Part shown: positions 46,201 to 55,200 of the stretch, piece after piece
Layout: every line of letters starts with the position of its first letter
Position numbering within the stretch: the stretch's first letter is position 1
NCBI RefSeq assembly: GCF_026420145.1
Contig: NZ_JAPMLV010000001.1
Span: 1,364,001-1,428,000 of the forward strand
Length of the DNA: 64,000 nt
DNA from: Enterobacter pseudoroggenkampii
GTDB lineage: Bacteria > Pseudomonadota > Gammaproteobacteria > Enterobacterales > Enterobacteriaceae
Direction of reading: 5' to 3'
Notes under the pieces: model-generated
The model's input: the letters and a program-made list of their open reading frames with translations, nothing else
The model's database searches: none
What the model was told of the DNA's origin: nothing
Translations under genes and position numbers: made by a program

Positions 46201-49200
46201 CCTTCAATGCCATCAGCGGCGACAACGTGCTGAACGCGGTGGAAAAAGGTCAGGATCTGAGCGTCAGCGGCACCAGCGCCAACCTCGCGGAAGGCACCGT
46301 GGTGACCGTGACCCTGAACGGCAAAAACTACACGGCGACGACCGCCGCAGACGGCACCTGGAGCCTGACGGTTCTGGCAGCAGATCTGGCCGGTCTCGGT
46401 CAGGCCAACTACACCCTGAACGCAACCGCCACCAACGACGTGGGCAACAGCGTGAGCAACACCGCGAACCTGCTGGTGGACACCGCGCTGCCAACGGTCA
46501 ACATCAACACCGTGGCGGGCGATAACGTCATTAATGCGGCGGAAGTGGCCGCAGGCCAGACCCTGAGCGGCACCGTGGCGAATGCCGAAGCGGGCAATAC
46601 CGTGACCGTGACCATTGGTGGCAACAGCTACACCGCAACGGTGCAGAACGACCTGACCTGGTCCGTCAACGTGCCGTCTGACGTGCTGACCGCGCTGGGC
46701 AACGGCAGCCTGAGCGTGACGGCGACCGTTACCAACGGCCACGGCAACACCGGCACCGGCGAGCGCGAGATCGCGATCGACGCTAACCTGCCGGGGCTGC
46801 GCGTCGATACCGTCGCGGGTGATGACGTGATCAACACCATCGAGCACGCGCAGAACCTGATCGTCAGCGGATCCAGCGACGGGCTGGCACCGGGCACGGC
46901 GCTGACCGTCACCATCAACGGCAAAGACTATGCGGCCACTGTACTGGCGGACGGCACCTGGAGCGCGGCGATCCCGGCTGCGGACGTGAGCGCGTGGCCG
47001 GAAGGCACCGTCAAAATCAGCGTCACTGGCGACAGCGCTGCGGGCAATCCGATTACAATCAGCCACGATGTGACGGTGGATCTGGCGACCGTTGCCATCA
47101 GCATCAATGCGATTGCGACCGACGACGTGATTAACGCGGCGGAGAAAGGCGCGAATCTGGTGCTGTCCGGTGCGACCACCCACGTGGAGGCCGGGCAAAC
47201 CGTGACCATCAGCCTGAACGGCAAAATCTACACCACCACGGTGGACGACAGCGGCAACTGGACCTGGACCGTACCGTCTGCGGATCTGGCTGGCCTGAAG
47301 GACGGCGATGCCAGCGTGCAGGTGAGCGTCACCAACGTGAACGGCAACAGCGCCTCGGCGGGCCGCGAGTACAGCGTGGATGCGACCGCGCCGAGCGTGA
47401 CCATCAACACTCTGGCGACGGACAACATTCTTAATGCCGCCGAAGCGAAGAGCGAACTGACCGTGTCCGGCAGCAGCTCTGCCGAAGCGGGCCAGACGGT
47501 GACCGTGTCGCTGAATGGCAAAGACTACACCACCACCGTCAGCGCGGACGGCAGCTGGACGCTGAACGTTCCGGCAGCCGATGTTGCGGCCCTGACGGAC
47601 GGCAGTGTGACCGTGACCGCATCGGTAAGCGACAAGGCGGGCAACCCGGCATCGGTTGATCACAACCTGACGGTAGATGCGACCGTTCCTGCGGTGACCA
47701 TCAATACCGTGGCGGGCGACGATGTCATTAACCTCGCAGAACACAGCCAGGCGCACATCGTCAGCGGCACCGCCACCGGCGCGGCGGCGGGCGATAAGGT
47801 GACCGTGACCATCGGCGGCCAGACTTACACCACCGTGCTGGACGCGGCGGGTAACTGGAGCGTGGGCGTCCCGGCCAGCGTGATTTCCGGCCTCAGCGAC
47901 GGCACCGTAACCGTGACTGCGTCCGTCACCGACGCGGCGGGCAACACCGGCACCGGTACGCATAACGTGACCGTCGATACCGGCCTGCCGTCCGTGGCCT
48001 TCAACGCCATCAGCGGTGACAACGTGCTTAATGCGGTGGAGAAAGGTCAGGATCTGAGCGTGAGCGGCACCAGTGCCAACCTGGCGGAAGGCACCGTGGT
48101 GACCGTGACCCTGAACGGCAAAAACTACACGGCGACGACCGCGGCAGACGGAAGCTGGAGCCTGACGGTCCCGGCGGCGGATCTGGCGAGCCTGGGCGAA
48201 GCCAACTACACCCTGAGCGCGGCCGCGACCAACGGCGTGGGCAACAGCGTGAGTAACACCGCGAATCTGCAGGTGGATACCGTGCTGCCGGGCGTCACCA
48301 TCAACACCATCGCAGGCGATAACGTTATCAACGCGGCGGAAGTGGCCGCGGGCCAGACCCTCAGCGGCAAGGTAACGAACGCGGAAGCGGGCAATACCGT
48401 CACCGTGACCATTGGCGGCAACACCTACACCGCGACGGTGCAGAGCGATCTGACGTGGTCCGTGAACGTGCCGGAGTCCGTCCTGACGGCGCTGGGCAAT
48501 GGCGATTTGACCGTGTCAGCAACCGTCACCAACGGCCATGGCAACACCGGGACCGGCGAGCGCGAAATCGTTATCGACGCTAACCTGCCGGGCCTGCGCG
48601 TTGATACCGCGGCGGGCGACGATGTGATCAACAGCATCGAACATACTCAAAATCTGATCGTCTCCGGCACCAGCGACGGGCTGGCGGCAGGCACAACGCT
48701 CACCGTGACCGTCAATGGCAAAACCTATGCGGCCTCCGTGCTGGCAGACGGTTCCTGGCGCGCGGCGATCCCGGCGGCAGACGTCGCGGCCTTCGCAGCA
48801 GGTACGGTCACCGTGACCGTTGCAGGCCAGAGCGCGGCGGGTAACCCGGTGACCATCAGCCATGACGTGACTGTCGATCTTGCGGCGGTGGCTATCAGCA
48901 TCGATGCGATTACCACCGACGACGTGATTAACGCGGCGGAGAAAGGCGCGGATCTGGTGCTCTCCGGCAGCACCTCGAACGTGGAGGAAAACCAGACCGT
49001 TACCATTACCTTCGGCGGCAAGACGTATACCGCGAAGGTGGATGCTGACGGCCGCTGGACGGCCACCGTGCCGTCTGCGGATCTCGCGGGCCTGAAGGAC
49101 GGTGACGCCAGCGTGCAGGTGAGCGTCACCAACGCGCACGGCAACAGCGCCTCGGCGGGCCGCGAGTACAGCGTGGACGCGACTGCGCCAACCGTGAGCA

Positions 49201-52200
49201 TTGATACGGTCGCTGGCGATAACGTGATTAACGCCAGCGAAGCGGCTGCGGGCGTGGCCATTTCCGGCACCACCACGGCGGAAGTCGGGCAGACGGTCAC
49301 CGTGACCCTGGGCGGTAAGAGCTATACCGCCCAGGTGCAGCAGGGCGGTATCTGGAGCGTGAACGTGCCGGGCAGCGACCTGTCCGCACTGGCGGATAAC
49401 GGCTACACCGTGCAGGTCAGCGTGAGCGACGCAGCGGGTAACCCGGGCAGCGCGGGCAAAGCGATTACGCTTGATACCACGCCGCCGACCGTCAGCTTTA
49501 ACGCTGTCGCGGGCGATGACGTCATTAACAGCGTGGAGCACGGCCAGGCGCAGATTGTCAGCGGTACGGCAACCGGCGCGAGCGTCGGCGATAAGCTGGT
49601 CATCACCATCGGTTCGAACCAGTACACCACCACCGTTGACGCCAGCGGTAACTGGAGCGTGGGCGTTCCGGCCAGCGTGATTTCCGCGCTGACCGACGGC
49701 ACCGTGACCCTCAGCGCGACGATTACCGACGGCGCGGGCAACAGCAGCACCCAGACTCACGATGTGGTGGTGAACACCGCCTCCGTGGCGCTGACGGTGA
49801 ACACCGTTAGCGGTGACGACGTCATCAACGCGGCGGAAGCCGGTTCGTCCCTGGTAATTAACGGCTCCAGCGCCCAGCTCGCCAGCGGGACGCAGGTTAC
49901 CGTGACGCTGAACGGCAAGAGCTATACGGCCACCATCCAGAGCGACGGCAGCTGGACGACCACCGTTCCGGCCGCAGACGTGGGTGCCCTGGCCGATGGC
50001 GCGCGCTATCAGGTGTCCGTGTCGGCGCAGGACAGCGCGGGCAACAGCGCGTCGGCGACGCACGGCATCAGCGTGGATACCACTGCGCCGGTGGTGAGCA
50101 TTGGGACGCTGTCGGTTGACGACATGCTGAACGCCGCGGAAGCCCAGCTGCCGCTGACCGTGCACGGATCTTCCAGCGCGGAGGCGGGTCAGACCGTTAC
50201 CGTGACGCTGGGCGGCAAAACCTACACTGCGCTTGTCGGCAGCGACGGCACCTGGACGCTCGACGTTCCGGCAGCCGATCTGGCTGCGCTGAGCCAGGGT
50301 GCGCTGACGGTGACCGCCTCGGTCAACGATAAAGCGGGTAATAACGGCCAGACCACGCACACCTTAACGGTAGACACCGTCGCGCCAACCGTAACCATCA
50401 GCACCGTGGCCGATGACGATATCGTCAACAACGCCGAGCAGCTGGCGGGCCAGACCATCCGTGGCACGACCACGGCGGAACAGGGCCAGACGGTGACCGT
50501 CTCCTTCAACGGGCACAGCTATCAGGCGACCGTCGGGGCGGACGGATCGTGGTCGGTCTTCGTGCCGGGCCGTGATTTCCTCGGCCTGAGCGACGGGGAT
50601 TACACCATTACGGCTACGGTAAGCGACAGGGCGGGTAACCCGGGCAGCGCGACGCACGACGTGACGCTGAACGGCGATGTCCCAACCATCACCATTAATA
50701 CCTTTGCGCAGGACGATATCGTCAACGCCGCCGAGCACGGCACGCCGCTGGTCATCAGCGGCACCACCGACGCGCCTGTAGGCCAGACGGTGACCATCAC
50801 GCTGAACGGTAAAACCTATACGGCGACCGTACAGAATGACGGTACCTGGAGCTACACGGTGGGAAGCGCTGACGTGACCGCGCTGGCAGACGGCGGCTCG
50901 TACGTGATTAACGCGCAGGTCAGCAATACCATCGGCAACAGCGCCATCGATAACCATACCGTCACGGTGGATCTCACCGCGCCGTCGATGGGGATCGCTA
51001 TTGATTCGCTGCAAAACGACACCGGCCTGAGCGCAACGGATTTCATCACCAACGACAGCCAGGTCGTCGTCAACGGCTCGCTGACCGCGCAGCTCGGCAA
51101 TAACGAGAAGGCGCAGATCAGCCTCGACGGCGGCGTCACCTGGATCGACCTGACCGTGACCGGCACCACCTGGCGCTACGCCGATGGCCGCACCCTGACG
51201 GACGGTACGTATCAGTACCAGGTCCGCGTGATTGATAACGCGGGCAACGTGGGGGCTACGGACAGCCAGGACGTGGTGATTGACCTGACGAAGCCTGTGG
51301 CAACGACGATTACGGTCGACTCCATCACTCAGGATACCGGCCTGTCCGGCAGCGACTTTATCACCAGCGACAACCAGATCAGCCTGAAAGGGACGCTCGG
51401 CGCGGCGCTGGGCAGCGGCGACCACGCGCAGATCAGCCTTGACGGGGGCGTCACCTGGACCGACGTCAGCGTCAGCGGCCTGAGCTGGACGTATGTTGAT
51501 GGCCGCACGCTGGCCGACGGGGATTACAACTACCAGCTGCGCGTGATTGACGACGCGGGCAATATCAGCGCCACCGCCAGCCAGGTGGTGACCATTGATA
51601 CGGTTGCGCCGGACGCGAGCAAAACCATCGCCATCGACAGCATCAGTGACGATACCGGTCTGAGCAGCAGCGACTTTATCACCAACGATACGTCCCTGAC
51701 GCTGCACGGCTCGCTCGGCGCGACGCTGGCCGACGGCGAGTATGCCCAAATCAGCATCGACGGCGGCGTGACCTGGCAGAACGTCATCGTCACCGGCAAC
51801 AGCTGGTACTACGTCGATGGCCGCACGCTGGGTAACCAGACCTATGACTACTACGTTCGCGTGGTGGATGCGGCGGGCAACGTGGGTGCCAGCGCCCATC
51901 AGCAGGTGACCGTCGATACGGTCGCCCCGGATGCGGCGATTACGGTGACCGTGGATAACATCACCGTGGATACCGGATTCGACAATAACGACTTCCTGAC
52001 CAGTTCGACCTCGTACACGCTGCACGGAACGCTTGGCGCAGCGTTAGGGGCGGGAGAGTACGTGCAGGTGAGCATGGACGGCGGCACGACCTGGGTATAC
52101 GCCACCGTCAGCGGGACGCAGTGGAGCTATAGCGACACCCGTACCCTGACCGACGGCAGCCATAACTACCAGGTGCGGGTCGTCGACCAGGCGGGGAACG

Positions 52201-55200
52201 TCGGGGCAACCACCTCGCAGGCGGTGACGGTGGATACGCAGGCGCCGCAGTACGGCGTCACCATCGACAGCATCAGCGAAGATACCGGCCAGTCCGGGAG
52301 TGATTTCATCACCATGGACACCACGCTGACCATCAACGGTTCGCTGGGCAGCGCGCTGGCAAGCGACGAGCGCGTACAGATAAGCCTGGACGGCGGGAAC
52401 ACCTGGCTCGATACCACGGTCACCAACCAGCGCTGGAGCTACACCGATACCCGCGATCTGCCTGACGGAGACTACACCTACCAGGTGCGGATTATCGACC
52501 AGGCGGGCAACGTCGGCTCCACCGCCTCTCAGGTGGTGACGGTGGACACCACGCCGCCAACCACGGTGGGTACGGTCGTGAGCTATACCGACGGTGAAGG
52601 CGAGCGTCAGGGCACCTTTGGCAGCGCGGTGGCAACGGACGATAACTCGCCGCTGATCAACGGGACGCTTAACCGCGCTCCGGACGACGGTGAAATTGTG
52701 CAGCTCTATCGTGACGGGGTCCTGCTCGGTCAGGTGACCATGAACGGCAGCGCAAGCTGGTCCTTCCAGGACAACGGCCTGAGCGACGGAAATCACACCT
52801 ACATTGTGCGCGTCACCGACAGGGCCGGTAACTACACGGAGTCTGACGGCTTTGTGCTGAACGTTGATACCAGCATCCCGACCACCACGGCGGCGATTAC
52901 CGCGCAGACCACGTCGGACACCACGCCGATTGTCACCGGCACCGTCTCCGCTGACCTGGTGAACGGTGAATACCTAGTGGTGACGGTGAACGGCAAAACC
53001 TACACCTCCCAGACCGGCGGCGCGGTGGTGGTCGATCCGGATCACAACACCTGGTATCTGCAGATCCCGGACGGCGATGCGCTGAGCGTGGCGAGCTACA
53101 GCGTGACGGCGCAGGTGAAGAGCAGCGCGGGTAACGGCAATACCACCGGTACGGCAACCGGCAGCCTGGTGATTGACACCACTTCGGTGAATACCGACTG
53201 GGCGACCACGGCGGGGAACAGCAACAACTCCACCATGACCCTCGGCATGAACAGCAGCGGTCTGTGGAACATCATTGCTAACGGCCAGTCTTATTCCAGC
53301 AGCGATAGCTCGACCTATGCCGGGAATACCCTGACCAACACCCGCGGCTATTACGTGGTGAGCCAGACCGCCGCCGACTTTGACCGTAACGGCACGCAGG
53401 ACATTTTCGCCACGGAGACCACCTACTCAGGATCCACGCAGGTGATGTGGACCTACGATGGCAGCACCTATAACGCCAGCCAGCTGGCGATGGGGACCAC
53501 CATCTGGTACGGCGGCGTGATTGCGTACGACAAAACCGGGGATGGCTATCTGGATCTGGCGTACGGTGACTCCGGCGCGGACTCCATTACCTATCTGATC
53601 AACAACAACGGGGTACTCTCGCCTGACGGCACGTACGGCGGTGCGGGGTTCTGGGGACAGTTCACCACCATGCGTGAAATCTCCGGCGTCGATATTAACA
53701 ATGACGGCACCGTGGATGTGGTTCAGCACACCAACCGCAGCGGCGCGTACTCGTTAACCGTGATCAACAACAACGGTAACGGCACGCTCTCTATCGGTCA
53801 GAACCTGACGAATGTGTTTGTGGCCAACGCCTCGAATACCACCACGGCGGCGTCCATGACGTGGGCGGACTTCAACGGCGATGGCTACATGGATCTGTAC
53901 CTGGGCAGCAGCTACAACAACAACGGCGGGGTGATCTACTACAACGACGGTACCGGGAAGCTCTCAACCACCAAGAGCGCGGTCGAGGCCTCTAACGCCA
54001 CGGCGGGGTATCTGTCGGTGGCGGTGGACTGGAACGGTGACGGGCAGATGGACATCGTCAAGCTCAGCACCTATGGCGGCTCGCAGACGGCAACGCTGTT
54101 CACCAACAACGGTTACGGCTCGACCTGGACTGCAAGCCAGCTGGCTTCCGGACTGGCGAACGTCACCGGCGTGGCGGCAGTGGACTACAACTGGGACGGT
54201 GCGCAGGATCTGCTGGTCTCTCAGCAGAACGGCAAGGTGGTGCTGGTACAAAACAGCAAAACCATTGCTGACGGCACCGCGATGCACCTGCACATTGTCG
54301 ACAGCGAGGGCATCAACGCCTACTACGGCAATACGGTCAATCTGTACAACGCCGCGGGCGTACTGGTGGCCTCGCAGATCATCAACGCCCAGTCCGGTAT
54401 CGGTTCGAACGATACCTCTGCGCTGGTGAGCTTCTACGGGCTGGATCCGAATGAAACCTACTCGGCCGAGATCCTGAAGATCACCAACGGCGTGTCGGAT
54501 AACGTCACCTGGAGCGGCCTGGAGGCGGGCAACGGCAAAGAGGGCTACGTCCTGACGGCCGAAGCGGCCACCGGCGGCCACAGCGGAACCATTACCGGAA
54601 CCGGGTATAACGACACCTTTATCGCAGAGGATGGCACCTATACCTACAACGGTTCCGGCGGCTGGACTACCCATTCCGACCATGACACCTGGAGCAACAC
54701 CGGTGGGATGGATGTGGTGGATTACCGCAATGCGACCTCCGGCGTAACCGTTGATTTGCGCCTTTCTACCGCGCAGAACACCGGGTTCGGTACGTCACGA
54801 CTGCTCAACATTGAAGGAATTAACGGCTCGAACTTCGACGACGTCATTACCGGCAACAGCGGTGATAACCGGTTCGAAGGCCGGGGCGGGAACGACACCT
54901 TCAACATCGGCAGCGGCGGTCACGATACGTTGCTCTACAAGCTGATCAACGCCTCGGATGCCACGGGCGGTAACGGTCACGACGTGGTGAACGGCTTTAC
55001 GGTCGGCACCTGGGAAGGGACCGCGGACACGGATCGTATTGACCTGCGCGATCTGCTCTCCGGCAGCGGCTATACCGGCACGGGTTCGGCGAGCTACGTG
55101 AACGGCGTGGCCACGCTGGACAGCAGCGCGGGCAATATCAGCGATTACATCCGCGTGGTGCAGAACGGCAGCAATACCGAGATCCAGGTTGACCTGGACG

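Noticed and set aside
38103..52560. Periodic repeats considered as a CRISPR array or satellite DNA
   Set aside because: The periodicity is about 300 bp and in frame, with no short identical repeats and unique spacers; it is protein-coding.
38252..52796. Many long antisense open frames over the adhesin gene (for example 46089-47963, 48516-50360 and 50364-52025 on the minus strand)
   Set aside because: They follow the period of the sense repeats and arise from GC-rich biased codons. Their translations are rich in Arg, His and Val repeats, match no family, and lack ribosome sites.
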